Part shown: piece by piece, positions 1 through 8,742 of the stretch
Position numbering within the stretch: position 1 is the first letter of the stretch
Layout of the letters: the number at the start of each line of letters is the position of its first letter
Source of the DNA: Porphyromonas canoris
GTDB taxonomy: Bacteria; Bacteroidota; Bacteroidia; Bacteroidales; Porphyromonadaceae
Reading direction: 5' to 3'
DNA: 64,000 nt
Assembly: GCF_000769115.1 (NCBI RefSeq)
Contig: NZ_JQZV01000013.1
Span: 475,603 to 539,602, forward strand
Translations under genes and position numbers: made by a program
Notes under the pieces: model-generated
The model's input: the letters and a program-made list of their open reading frames with translations, nothing else
Database searches by the model: none
What the model was told of the DNA's origin: nothing

Positions 1-1
1 A

Positions 2-169
2 GGGATAGTTCTAAATAGGCGTACAAGTGTTTTCTGGAATGCGGATACGTACGAGAAGTACGCCTCTTATGCTTACCGCTTTATGTTTGATGTGGAGTTC
101 AACTATTCTCGTATTCACACGATGGAGAAGAAGTCAGCCCTGCCAGTCCGATTGATGAGAAAAAAATAA
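2..169 (+). CDS. C-terminal fragment of a FISUMP-like protein (5' end outside window)
   Basis: An open frame enters from the left edge and stops with TAA at 167-169, giving 55 residues. The tail has a tryptophan, an aromatic-rich segment (YASYAYRFMF) and ends in a PVRLMRKK sequence. This resembles the C-terminus of the Fibrobacter succinogenes major paralogous (FISUMP) domain, whose members usually end with a pattern like GFxVRCVR. Such domains are common in secreted or surface Bacteroidota proteins of unknown function. The usual cysteine of the last motif is absent, so the family call is tentative. It is followed by a bidirectional hairpin terminator at 267-300. That a gene ends here is certain; its identity is inference. 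Confidence 0.5.
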   Translation, partial: GIVLNRRTSVFWNADTYEKYASYAYRFMFDVEFNYSRIHTMEKKSALPVRLMRKK

Positions 170-266
170 GAGAGTCATCTTTGGGAAGATAAATCTTTGT
201 GGAACAGAGAGCCGAAACATTGGGTTGGCTTCTCCGTTCCTATTCTACTCAAAACAAGAATCAGAA

Positions 267-300
267 AAGGGCGAGACGGAAATTATTCCGTCTCGCCCTT
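267..300. terminator. Bidirectional terminator hairpin
   Basis: A 14-bp perfect stem (AAGGGCGAGACGGA at 267-280, its complement at 287-300) closes a six-base loop. T-rich sequence follows on the plus strand (TATATTTTTT) and a short T run on the minus strand. It lies between convergent genes, the fragment ending at 169 and the peptidase gene ending at 332, so it probably stops transcription from both. Confidence 0.8.
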
Positions 301-331
301 TATATTTTTTGCTCTGTTTGGTAGGGATGTC

Positions 332-1537
332 TTATTTCAAGCCCAACTTTGCTCTAATTTCTTTAGGTATAGCGTTCTTGTGCACAACAATATTCATCGT
401 CTTTCCGGCAACAAATGCTTCTGAGGCATACCAGATTCCTTTGTACTTTCCGGTCTCTCCCCAAGAGTTTTTAACCATGAAGAAGAGCTTTCCTGTTTGG
501 TCTTTAGCAATACCATAAATAACCATACCGTGGTCGTCTGTTGTGGTCTTGTTGTCGTATCCTTCTTGACGATATTCTTGTGTAACCTTGATCTCGGGAG
601 TATTGATGTGTGTTACAAGATCACGGATCATTTCATTCCTTTGATTTGGAGTGGCTCCAACCCAACGTGCTTGGTCTGAGCCGGAGTTTTCTGCACTTTC
701 AACATCTACAAGAAGAGCATATCCGTCTCGAGTAAAGCCCGGTTCGCTAACGTCCGAACCCCATGCTATCGCATAACCGGTATTGATAGCATTCTTCATT
801 GTAGCCATCAATTCCTCTAACGGAAGGTTGTAGCTGCTGGAGTGACGCCAATTGTCCGCAATCTCCATCACGAATGAAGAGTAGAACGGAACATGGGTGT
901 ATGAAGTGAGAGAAACATAGTTGTCTGCATCCAAACCGATACTTTCTGCGAAAGATTTTGGTGTGTACTTCTTGCCATTGTAAGAAAACTCGGTAGGAAG
1001 TTCGCCCAAGTAAGCATCTATGATGCTGTCGAATGCACGCTTCCAAGCTGTGGAAAGCTTCTTGTTAGGGTTCTTTTCAATTCCTTTAAGGAAGCCCACT
1101 GCTCCGGCTTCGAGTTCGCTGTGTGCGTGGATAGTGGTTCCATAGTTGAGACCGGGCATTATGGTGCTTGGAACAGCTCCGTAATGCTTGAGAACATAAA
1201 GCACATCGTAGAACGAACCACCTTGAGCAAAGTTGATGTGTCCGTCTGTACGAATATATTTCACAGCCTTATCTTTGTAGCTGTGGCTTACAACAAACAT
1301 TTCGCTTAAATCAACAGGTTGTTTACCCATTCTCAACATTTCGGCTTCCCAAAATCCTATACCGGAGAAAGACCAGCAGGTACCGCTTCTGGACTGATTC
1401 TTTACCTGTGTGATCTTGAGCTCTTTCACAGGGGTGAATACATAAGCCTCTTTTTTCTTAACATCTGTAGATGCCTCTTGTGCATGCAGTGAAAATACAC
1501 CGCAGATCAGAGCAAGAGAAAGAAATAATCTTTTCAT
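332..1537 (-). CDS. Secreted C1 family cysteine peptidase (aminopeptidase C / bleomycin hydrolase-like)
   Basis: Papain-fold cysteine peptidase of 401 residues. A signal peptide (residues 1-20, ending LHAQ) predicts export to the periplasm or surface. The catalytic cysteine is C54 in SRSGTCWSF, the histidine is H336 in DDHGMVIYG, and the asparagine is N357 in KNSWG. The spacing and the DDHGM motif match the aminopeptidase C branch (C1B) seen in Bacteroidales, shorter than the roughly 450-residue cytoplasmic PepC. In an asaccharolytic Porphyromonas-like organism it would help degrade peptides; that role is inference. A TATCTTTG minus-7 box lies upstream at 1583-1590. The gene is downstream of rlmN on the same strand but has its own probable promoter, and converges on the terminator at 267-300. 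Confidence 0.88.
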   Translation of the reverse strand: MKRLFLSLALICGVFSLHAQEASTDVKKKEAYVFTPVKELKITQVKNQSRSGTCWSFSGIGFWEAEMLRMGKQPVDLSEMFVVSHSYKDKAVKYIRTDGHINFAQGGSFYDVLYVLKHYGAVPSTIMPGLNYGTTIHAHSELEAGAVGFLKGIEKNPNKKLSTAWKRAFDSIIDAYLGELPTEFSYNGKKYTPKSFAESIGLDADNYVSLTSYTHVPFYSSFVMEIADNWRHSSSYNLPLEELMATMKNAINTGYAIAWGSDVSEPGFTRDGYALLVDVESAENSGSDQARWVGATPNQRNEMIRDLVTHINTPEIKVTQEYRQEGYDNKTTTDDHGMVIYGIAKDQTGKLFFMVKNSWGETGKYKGIWYASEAFVAGKTMNIVVHKNAIPKEIRAKLGLK

Positions 1538-1582
1538 TTCTGTTTTTGTTATTAGTATATTAGGTTATTGAACATTCGCAGC

Positions 1583-1590
1583 CAAAGATA
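1583..1590 (-). promoter_or_regulatory. Candidate promoter -7 box for the C1 peptidase gene
   Basis: On the minus strand this reads TATCTTTG, matching the Bacteroides -7 consensus TAnnTTTG. It sits 46 bases upstream of the ATG at 1537. No clear TTG is found at the expected -33 distance, so the call rests on the -7 box and its placement. Confidence 0.45.
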
Positions 1591-1602
1591 GGCAAACTTT
1601 TG

Positions 1603-2640
1603 CTATTCCGGCTTCTTGCCTTTTGTGGTGGCAAGCATACCGCATGCGGCAAAGATATCCTCCCCTCGTGATCTTCTGGTAGTGCATCTGACTCCTTTAG
1701 AGTTGAGATAGTCCTCAAAACTTTGTACTCTTACCGGAGAAGGAGAACGAAGATCCACGCCCGGGATAGAGTGATATTTAATAAGATTTACCCTGCAATA
1801 GGGAAGCAGAGGCTTGAGTATGCGGATAAGAGCTTCCGCATGGCGAAGATCATCATTGAGACCATCGAAAACAATGTACTCGAACGATAGCCGACGCTGA
1901 CCGGAAAAGTCAAACTTTTGTAGTGTTGCTATGACCTCCTCTATCGGGAAAGCTTTCTCTACGGGCATTAAAGCTGCACGCTCTTCCGGGTACGGAGAGT
2001 GAATGCTTATGGCGACCTGACACTGTTGCTCCTGTAATAGTTTCAGCAGCCCGTCTCTTGGCCCTATTGTGCTTACCGTAATTCGCTTCGGACTCCATGC
2101 CAAACCCCAAGGAGCAGTCAGTATCTCTAAGGTTTTCGATACTTCATCATAGTTGTCCAAAGGCTCTCCCATGCCCATGAATACGATATTTGTCAGCTTC
2201 TCTATATGAGGACAGGAGAGAAACTGATTGATGATTTCTGCCGCAGAGAGGTTAAATAAAAAGCCCATCTTGCCGGTATGGCAAAATGAGCAATTCATTT
2301 TACAGCCTATTTGGCTGGATATACATAGTGTTGCACGATCGGATTCGGGGATATAGACGGTCTCTATCTCTCGCAAGCCTTTTTTTGTATCTACTGAAAA
2401 GAGATATTTCTCCGTGCCGTCCTTAGAACGTTGTGTGGTAATGGGAACATGGCGTCCAATGGTATAATTCTCGGAAAGCTGTTGTCGAAAAGAGATGGGC
2501 AGGTTGCTCATCTCTTCTATCTCTGTTACTTTGTGTACGTAAAGCCACTCCGCAATCTGCTTAGCTCTGAACTTGGGTTGGTTATGACTTTTTACCAAAG
2601 CTTCAAGCTCTTTCAGCGTATGACCTATAAGTGTTTTCAT
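1603..2640 (-). CDS. rlmN: 23S rRNA (adenine2503-C2) / tRNA methyltransferase RlmN
   Basis: Radical-SAM enzyme of 345 residues that methylates C2 of A2503 in 23S rRNA and A37 in some tRNAs. The iron-sulfur motif CxxxCxxC is C113, C117, C120 (CKMNCSFCHTGKMGF). The second catalytic cysteine is C333 in EDIFAACGML, close to the C-terminus as expected, and the VFMGMGEPLDN segment is typical of the family. Length is normal. The gene follows rnr with an 19-base gap on the same strand, so the two are probably cotranscribed. Both act on RNA, which suits a shared operon. Confidence 0.96.
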   Translation of the reverse strand: MKTLIGHTLKELEALVKSHNQPKFRAKQIAEWLYVHKVTEIEEMSNLPISFRQQLSENYTIGRHVPITTQRSKDGTEKYLFSVDTKKGLREIETVYIPESDRATLCISSQIGCKMNCSFCHTGKMGFLFNLSAAEIINQFLSCPHIEKLTNIVFMGMGEPLDNYDEVSKTLEILTAPWGLAWSPKRITVSTIGPRDGLLKLLQEQQCQVAISIHSPYPEERAALMPVEKAFPIEEVIATLQKFDFSGQRRLSFEYIVFDGLNDDLRHAEALIRILKPLLPYCRVNLIKYHSIPGVDLRSPSPVRVQSFEDYLNSKGVRCTTRRSRGEDIFAACGMLATTKGKKPE

Positions 2641-2659
2641 GATTGGTCTATTGTTATTT

Positions 2660-4846
2660 TCAGCAGAGAATAAAGTCTATCTGTTTTCTCTCGAAGTTTA
2701 CCCTGTCAACCTCTATCTCTACGCTGTCTCCCAGTTTGAAGACTCTGCCGTACTGCCTTCCAATCAAACAAAAGTTCTTTTCATCGTAAACATAGAAGTC
2801 ATCTGTAAGAGAGTGTATGGGCACTAAACCCTCACAACCATTGGATTTGATTTCTACAAAGAATCCGAAATCTGTAACGCTTATTATCATGCCCTCAAAT
2901 CTTTCTCCGATCTTATCGGACATGTATTCTACCTGTTTGAGTTTGATGGATGCACGTTCTGCTTGAGATGCCAACTGCTCTTGATCCGAACAGTGGCGGG
3001 CTTGCGACTCTAATATGCCAGGGCTGTCCAACTCCTGTTCATGTTCGTATGCCCAAAGGTATCGGTGTACCAAAACATCCGGGTATCTTCTGATGGGAGA
3101 TGTAAAGTGAGTATAGAAAGGAAATCCTAATCCATAGTGTCCGATATTATCTGTCGTATATATTGCCTTGGACATTGTTCGCAATACTATTGTTTCCAAC
3201 ATATTTTGCTCCGGTTTGCCTCGAAAAGCCACGAGCATTTCGTTGAGCGCCTTTGATATGTGCTCTTTGTTGCCGTCCAATTTGAGTACATACTTAAGCT
3301 TCATCATAAATTTGGAAAGGTCTTGCAGCTTTGCCTCATTGGGCAAGTCATGGATACGATAGATAAAAGCTCTCTTGGGATGACCCTTCAAATGTTTTTT
3401 GGTTACATGTTGGGCGATGGTTCTATTGGCGAGAAGCATAAATTCTTCAATGAGCTGGTGAGCCTCATTGCTCTCTTTTGTGTAAACATCGGTCGGCTTA
3501 CCTTGATCGTCAAGAATGAATTTAATCTCTTGCCTTTCAAAGTTGATGGCGCCGGCTTCAAATCTTTTGCTTCTTATTTTTTGAGCAATCTCGCTAAGAT
3601 GGATGATGGATTGCCTTACCTCTTCAGCCGGATCTCCTTTCCCTTTGATTATTTCATACGCCTGCTCGTAGGTCAGACGTGCATCGCTATGGATGATGCT
3701 TTTTACGATATTGTAGTTCACCACTTCCGCTTTATCGTTGAGCTCGAATATTACGGAGTAGGCAGGACGATCCACATTCGGCTTGAGAGAACACAAATCG
3801 TTGCAAAGACGCTCCGGCAACATCGGTATCGTACGATCCACCAAATAAATACTCGTCGCTCTTTTTTGAGCTTCAATATCTATCGGATCGCCGGGCTTCA
3901 CATAGAAAGAAACGTCTGCGATATGAACTCCGACACTGACGTTGCCGTTCTCAAGTCGTTCATAGGAGATTGCATCATCAAAATCTTTGGCATCTATCGG
4001 GTCTATTGTAAAGGTGGTAAGATGTCTTAGATCTTCCCTTGTCGAATGCTCTTTTTCGGATAGTCCTTCAGGAAGTTCGTTTGCCAACTGCTCCAGCTCT
4101 TCCGGATATTTATAAGGAAGTCCAAACTCCGCCAATATTGCGTGCATTTGGGTGTCATTATCTTCCGGTCGTCCAAGTACATCTATTATCTCTCCGACAG
4201 GATTCTTGTCTTCCTGTCTCCATTCCATTACTCGAACCAATACCATATCTCCATCCTTTGCATCGTTTGTGTACTTGTACGGGATGAAGATATCGTTTTG
4301 AATCTTATTGCCTTCCGGGATTACAAAGCCCACTTTTGCTCCAAGAGGCTTTTGTAATACTCCTACGTAATTCCCTTGTGCACGTTCCAAGATTTCTACT
4401 ACTTGAGCAGCTCTGTTATTGCTATGGGAAAAAGTTTTAGGCAGAACCTCTATACGCACCCGATCTCCATTGAGGGCGTTGCGAGTATCTCTGTTGTCTA
4501 TTAAGAATATCTCATCGTTCTCTACAGCCTTTGCCGTATGTCTTCCATTGGCACGAGCTATGAATATTGCATCATACCGGTCTCCTTTATAATTGAGACG
4601 ATAGCGATGATTCCCTATGGCATTGATACTCTCTTCTTTTCTGAGTTCATTAAGAGCTTGCTGTATGAAAATTCTTCCATTCCCTACGTTAAGACGAAGG
4701 TTTGAAGCGAGTTGTTTGGGATTGAATGTTTTGGTAGGATTGGAATAGAGATGCTTTAGAACAGCATCTTTTATTGTAGAATATGTTGCGTTTTTACTTC
4801 TTATAGATCCTCTTGAGGCTCTACTCTTTTTATTTTGTCTTGTCAT
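2660..4846 (-). CDS. rnr: Ribonuclease R (3'-5' exoribonuclease)
   Basis: RNase II/R family exoribonuclease of 728 residues that degrades structured RNA. Order of domains: basic N-terminus with a winged-helix-like region (about 20-90), cold-shock OB folds (about 90-220), RNB catalytic domain with the metal-binding aspartates in TIDPIDAKDFDDAIS (280-294), and a C-terminal S1 domain (about 640-728). Length is close to that of other Bacteroidota RNase R proteins. It heads a likely rnr-rlmN operon, with a TACCTTTG -7 box at 4881-4888. RNase R also works with tmRNA in decay of non-stop messages, and ssrA is present in this window at 55605; that link is from general knowledge. Confidence 0.96.
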   Translation of the reverse strand: MTRQNKKSRASRGSIRSKNATYSTIKDAVLKHLYSNPTKTFNPKQLASNLRLNVGNGRIFIQQALNELRKEESINAIGNHRYRLNYKGDRYDAIFIARANGRHTAKAVENDEIFLIDNRDTRNALNGDRVRIEVLPKTFSHSNNRAAQVVEILERAQGNYVGVLQKPLGAKVGFVIPEGNKIQNDIFIPYKYTNDAKDGDMVLVRVMEWRQEDKNPVGEIIDVLGRPEDNDTQMHAILAEFGLPYKYPEELEQLANELPEGLSEKEHSTREDLRHLTTFTIDPIDAKDFDDAISYERLENGNVSVGVHIADVSFYVKPGDPIDIEAQKRATSIYLVDRTIPMLPERLCNDLCSLKPNVDRPAYSVIFELNDKAEVVNYNIVKSIIHSDARLTYEQAYEIIKGKGDPAEEVRQSIIHLSEIAQKIRSKRFEAGAINFERQEIKFILDDQGKPTDVYTKESNEAHQLIEEFMLLANRTIAQHVTKKHLKGHPKRAFIYRIHDLPNEAKLQDLSKFMMKLKYVLKLDGNKEHISKALNEMLVAFRGKPEQNMLETIVLRTMSKAIYTTDNIGHYGLGFPFYTHFTSPIRRYPDVLVHRYLWAYEHEQELDSPGILESQARHCSDQEQLASQAERASIKLKQVEYMSDKIGERFEGMIISVTDFGFFVEIKSNGCEGLVPIHSLTDDFYVYDEKNFCLIGRQYGRVFKLGDSVEIEVDRVNFERKQIDFILC

Positions 4847-4880
4847 CTTTCAAAGATCTTATTGAGTCTTTTTTTCTTCG

Positions 4881-4888
4881 CAAAGGTA
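4881..4888 (-). promoter_or_regulatory. Candidate promoter -7 box for rnr
   Basis: Minus-strand TACCTTTG matches TAnnTTTG exactly, 35 bases upstream of the rnr start. A well-placed -33 TTG is not seen. Immediately upstream lies a perfect 10-bp inverted repeat (4895-4904 and 4909-4918, TTCTTGCACT with a four-base spacer), which could be an operator. Confidence 0.5.
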
Positions 4889-4894
4889 CTATTA

Positions 4895-4918
4895 TTCTTG
4901 CACTTGTGAGTGCAAGAA
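4895..4918. promoter_or_regulatory. Inverted repeat upstream of rnr
   Basis: TTCTTGCACT at 4895-4904 is repeated as its exact complement at 4909-4918, separated by TGTG. It abuts the -7 box of the probable rnr promoter and covers the -10 to -35 zone. It may bind a regulator or form a short hairpin; neither is demonstrated. Confidence 0.4.
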
Positions 4919-5513
4919 AGGAAAGAGCCCCAATTCTTAAAAATGATGTAAATGGAGGGATTTGTAGGAATGCCTTTCTGTTGAAGTAATATTATGCTTT
5001 TTTAATATAGTGCCAATCGTTATCTGATTCATAAGGATGTCTTTCCGTACGTACTCTTTTTCCTAAAATCGTTTCTTTTTTTTATTAATGGGAGTGGAAT
5101 AGACTTCCTCATCGTGGTGCTTAATCAAAGGGATTTTCTTTCATGAGCAAATTCATCTTCTCCCAATATTTTTAGCATCAAATGAAAGTAAGTTTATCAA
5201 TTTTCTCCTTGTGTATTATTGTTAAAAAGTGGTTTCTTGTGTGTTAAAGTGATAGGGCTGTTACAAAAATGTTTGTTAATAACGAAAAGATTTTCGTTAT
5301 TTGTAGCAGAGTCAAACCCTCATGATAAGCAGTATGAAAGAACCCGAAGAATACATTGGAGATCTTTCTTTGTAAGAGGTTTGGTAATTGGTTTATATAC
5401 AGAATTTTAGTGTTTTAGATGTAGCAAGCAAACAGTATAGGTCTTATCACTGTCGGAGTGGGGCTGATTTATTGGAAGCTTGGTACAAAGGTTTACAAAT
5501 AATTAATATGCTT
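4919..5513. other. Long AT-rich intergenic region upstream of the SusC-like gene
   Basis: About 600 bases between the divergent rnr and SusC-like genes hold no convincing gene. A reading frame extends the SusC-like ORF upstream to 5388 but does not look like protein, and the signal peptide starts at 5514. The clear structure is the 24-base palindrome at 5278-5301. A long untranslated leader or distal regulation of the SusC/D operon is likely. Confidence 0.5.
5278..5301. promoter_or_regulatory. Perfect 11-bp inverted repeat, candidate operator of the SusC/D operon
   Basis: AATAACGAAAA (5278-5288) and its exact complement (5291-5301) flank a GA dinucleotide. It overlaps a weak promoter-like arrangement: TTTG at 5272-5275, then 20 bases, then a degenerate -7 box ending TTTG at 5300-5303. 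Located about 210 bases upstream of the ATG at 5514. The near-absent loop makes a dimeric-protein site more likely than an RNA hairpin; this is inference. Confidence 0.45.
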
Positions 5514-8500
5514 ATGAAGAAGTTTATGTTGTTGCTGACCGTCCTATTGATAAGCGTAGGATCGGTCGTCGCACAGATGAAGGAGGTGTCCGGTGTGGTT
5601 CTCAGCCAAAAGGACAATCAGCCTATTGAACGTGCAACGGTAAAGGCTAAGAGCGGTAAAGGTGGAGCTTATACTGATGCTCAAGGTCGTTTCCGCTTTA
5701 ACGTGCCTGCTGCCGAAAAGACTCTTGTTGTCTCTTTCGCAGGGATGAAGACTCAGGAAGTTACTGCTGGAACAAACATTAGAGTTTTGTTGCAAGACGA
5801 TGTTGCCGTTATTGATGAAGTATTGGTAACTGCGTTCGGTAAGTCTAAAAAGAGTGCGTTTACAGGTTCTGCTACTCAGGTAAGTGCAGAAGAACTTGGA
5901 AAGCGTCAGGTTTCTAACGTAACACAAGCGATTGCCGGTAAGGTTCCGGGTGTTTCCGTGACAAGTGGAAATAACCAGCCGGGAACTTCTGCATCATTGC
6001 TTATTCGTGGTCCTGGTTCGTTTTCTGCCGGTAGAGGTCCTTTGTATGTTGTCGACGGCGTGCCTTATGACGGAGACGTATCTTCTATTAACCCACAAGA
6101 CGTTGAAACCTTTACCCTTCTTAAGGATGCTGCTTCTGCTGCTCTTTATGGTGCGCGTGGTGCGAATGGTGTAGTCCTTATTCAGACTAAGTCCGGATCT
6201 AAAGTGAAAGATGCCATGAACATCACATTCGAGGCTCGTTATGGTGTCAATCAACGTGGTGTGCCCGATTACGACGTAGTGGCTGATCCTAAAGTATATG
6301 CTGCAAAATATTTTGAAGCAATATATAACTCTGAAATTCAAAAAGATGGTGCAACAATAGAGGGAGCTCTTGCCGCTGCAAATGGTATTTATTTTAGTAA
6401 AGACCCAAAGGTTGCTAACCTTGTTTATCATCCATTTACTGCTCCTGACGGTGCTACTTGGTTTGAGAGACAAAGCAATGGTTATTTCTTGATGAATCCT
6501 GCAATTACTGTGGGAACCATCTACGAGCATGGGGGTAAGAAATATTGGCTTCAGCCGGACAACTGGTCTAAGGAAGTATTCACCACAAATCCTCGTCAAG
6601 AATACAACTTCTCTCTTTCCGGTAGAAGTGCTAAGGCTTCTTATTATATGTCTGCCGGTTATCTAAGTGATAAGGGTTATATCGTAGCGTCTTCTTTCGA
6701 TCGTTTCACTACTCGTCTTCGTGGAGACTTCACTCCGGTAGAGTGGTTGACTGTTGGTGCTAATATGGCATTTACTCACTACATTACAAACTCTTTGGAT
6801 AATACAGCAGAAGGAGGGAACTCCGGAAATATCTTTGCTGTTACAAACTTCATCGGTCCTGTTTATCCGCTTTATGTCCGTGGTGAAGACAAATCCATTG
6901 CGATAGATAAGTTTGGCAACACTATTTATGACTTCGGTACGGAAGAGTACTCAGGTCTAAAGCGTCCTTTCCTTTCTATCTCAAACCCAATGGCACTTTA
7001 TAATCTGGATACAAACAGAGCAACTGCTGATGTTATTTCTGTTAAAGGATATGCAGATTTCAGTATTCTTGATGGTCTTAAAGCTACTATCAATGCCGGT
7101 GTTGATACAGATAACACCATGTTTTTGGATAAGAGAAACGTATTCTATGGTCAGTTCGCAGGTTATGGAGGTATCATAAGCAGAACTACTCAAAGAATCA
7201 ACTCTCTTAATACTCAACAACTTCTTACCTACGTAAACAACTTCGGTCAACACAGTTTAGATTTCCTTTTGGGACACGAGTTCTATAAGTATCAATCAAA
7301 CTCTTTGTATGGTTCAAAGGAAAAGATGTACGACCCGAATGCTACAGAGTTGACAGGTGCTATCTTGAAGCCTAACACAAGCTCTTCTCTTGGAAGATAT
7401 GCAACAGAAGGATATTTGGGACGAGCTCAGTACAACTACGCTTCTAAGTATTTTGCTCAAGCTTCATTCCGTAGAGATGCTTCTTCTCGATTTAGAAAAG
7501 AAAATCGTTGGGGTAACTTCTGGTCTGTTGGTGGATCTTGGTTGATCTCTAAGGAAGATTTTATGAGCCAAGTGAGCTTCGTAAACATGTTGAAGGTAAA
7601 GGTCAGCTATGGTATGCAGGGTAACGATGCTATCGGTAACTTCAGATACATGGACTTGTACACTGTTCAAAATGCAAACGATAAGTTGGCTACCAGCTTT
7701 GCTTCTAAGGGTAATGAAAATTTGACATGGGAAACCAGTGCAAACTTGAATGCCGGTATCGAATTCTCTTTGTTCAATAACCGTTTGTCCGGAGGTATCG
7801 ATGTTTATCGTCGTAAGGTGACAGATATGTTGTTCCAACGTAAGACTCCTAACAGTATCGGTTATGGATCATACTATGACAACATCGGTGCGATGAGTAA
7901 TACCGGTATCGACTTTGAATTGATGGGAACTCTTATCAAAAATAAAGATCTTGAATGGACTTTGTCTGTGAATGGTGGTTATTTCAAGAATACTCTTGAC
8001 AAACTTCCTGAAGAGTGGGAAGCTGTAGAAGGTGGTTATCGTGATGGCTCTTTTGTGTATAGAGTTGGAGGTTCTATTTACGACCGTGCTTTCGTTCATT
8101 ATCGTGGTGTTAACGAAAAAGGACAAGCCCTTTATCAAATCTACAATAAGGAGAAGAACGAGTACGAAACTACCACTAACTGGAACGAAGCCAATAAGGC
8201 TGAAAACAGAGTTATCTTGACGGACGTTAGACCATATCTTACAGGAGGTCTTTCTACAAGTCTCTCTTTCATGGACTTTGACCTTTCTGCTACGGCAACT
8301 TATGCTTTAGGTGGTCGCACTTATGATAGCACTTACCAAAGCTTGATGCATGGTGGTACAAATACAGGACATGCATGGCACAAGGATATCTTGAACTCTT
8401 GGACTAAAGAAAGTCCATCTACCAATGTTCCTATGGTAAACTATGCAGGTAAGTTTATGGACTCTACTTCAGACAGATTCTTGGTTTCAAGAAGCTATCT

Positions 8501-8702
8501 TGCTCTCAATAACATCACTTTAGGTTACACATTGCCTAAGAGTCTATTGAAGTCGATGAATATCTCTGCTGCGAGAGTTTACGTGGTTGCTGATAACCTT
8601 GCACTCTTCTCTGCTCGTAAGGGATTGGATCCACGTTTTGGTTCCGGTGTCGGATATAAGACTATTCGTTCACTTTCTGCCGGTGTGCGTATCACCCTAT
8701 AA
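5514..8702 (+). CDS. SusC/RagA-family TonB-dependent outer-membrane receptor
   Basis: Outer-membrane transporter of 1062 residues, the barrel half of a SusC/SusD pair. ATG 5514 is chosen because it begins a signal peptide (MKKFMLLLTVLLISVGSVVAQ without the final residue); the open frame extends upstream to 5388 without protein-like character, and ATG 5508 is also possible. After the signal come a carboxypeptidase-regulatory-like domain (about 22-105), a plug with the SusC-type sequences LYVVDGVPYDG and ARGANGVVLIQTKSG, then a long TonB-dependent barrel ending in an aromatic-poor ITL terminus. SusC proteins import oligosaccharides or peptides with energy from TonB. The substrate cannot be told from sequence; no glycosidase or peptidase lies next to it. 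The SusD partner starts 40 bases downstream. Confidence 0.93.
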   Translation: MKKFMLLLTVLLISVGSVVAQMKEVSGVVLSQKDNQPIERATVKAKSGKGGAYTDAQGRFRFNVPAAEKTLVVSFAGMKTQEVTAGTNIRVLLQDDVAVIDEVLVTAFGKSKKSAFTGSATQVSAEELGKRQVSNVTQAIAGKVPGVSVTSGNNQPGTSASLLIRGPGSFSAGRGPLYVVDGVPYDGDVSSINPQDVETFTLLKDAASAALYGARGANGVVLIQTKSGSKVKDAMNITFEARYGVNQRGVPDYDVVADPKVYAAKYFEAIYNSEIQKDGATIEGALAAANGIYFSKDPKVANLVYHPFTAPDGATWFERQSNGYFLMNPAITVGTIYEHGGKKYWLQPDNWSKEVFTTNPRQEYNFSLSGRSAKASYYMSAGYLSDKGYIVASSFDRFTTRLRGDFTPVEWLTVGANMAFTHYITNSLDNTAEGGNSGNIFAVTNFIGPVYPLYVRGEDKSIAIDKFGNTIYDFGTEEYSGLKRPFLSISNPMALYNLDTNRATADVISVKGYADFSILDGLKATINAGVDTDNTMFLDKRNVFYGQFAGYGGIISRTTQRINSLNTQQLLTYVNNFGQHSLDFLLGHEFYKYQSNSLYGSKEKMYDPNATELTGAILKPNTSSSLGRYATEGYLGRAQYNYASKYFAQASFRRDASSRFRKENRWGNFWSVGGSWLISKEDFMSQVSFVNMLKVKVSYGMQGNDAIGNFRYMDLYTVQNANDKLATSFASKGNENLTWETSANLNAGIEFSLFNNRLSGGIDVYRRKVTDMLFQRKTPNSIGYGSYYDNIGAMSNTGIDFELMGTLIKNKDLEWTLSVNGGYFKNTLDKLPEEWEAVEGGYRDGSFVYRVGGSIYDRAFVHYRGVNEKGQALYQIYNKEKNEYETTTNWNEANKAENRVILTDVRPYLTGGLSTSLSFMDFDLSATATYALGGRTYDSTYQSLMHGGTNTGHAWHKDILNSWTKESPSTNVPMVNYAGKFMDSTSDRFLVSRSYLALNNITLGYTLPKSLLKSMNISAARVYVVADNLALFSARKGLDPRFGSGVGYKTIRSLSAGVRITL

Positions 8703-8742
8703 GGAGATAGAATGTTAAACAAATAACTTTTACGAAGAAAGT

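Noticed and set aside
5388-5513. N-terminal extension of the SusC-like protein to 5388
   Set aside because: The extra 42 residues have no signal character; the signal peptide begins at 5514 and no Shine-Dalgarno or promoter favours the earlier start.
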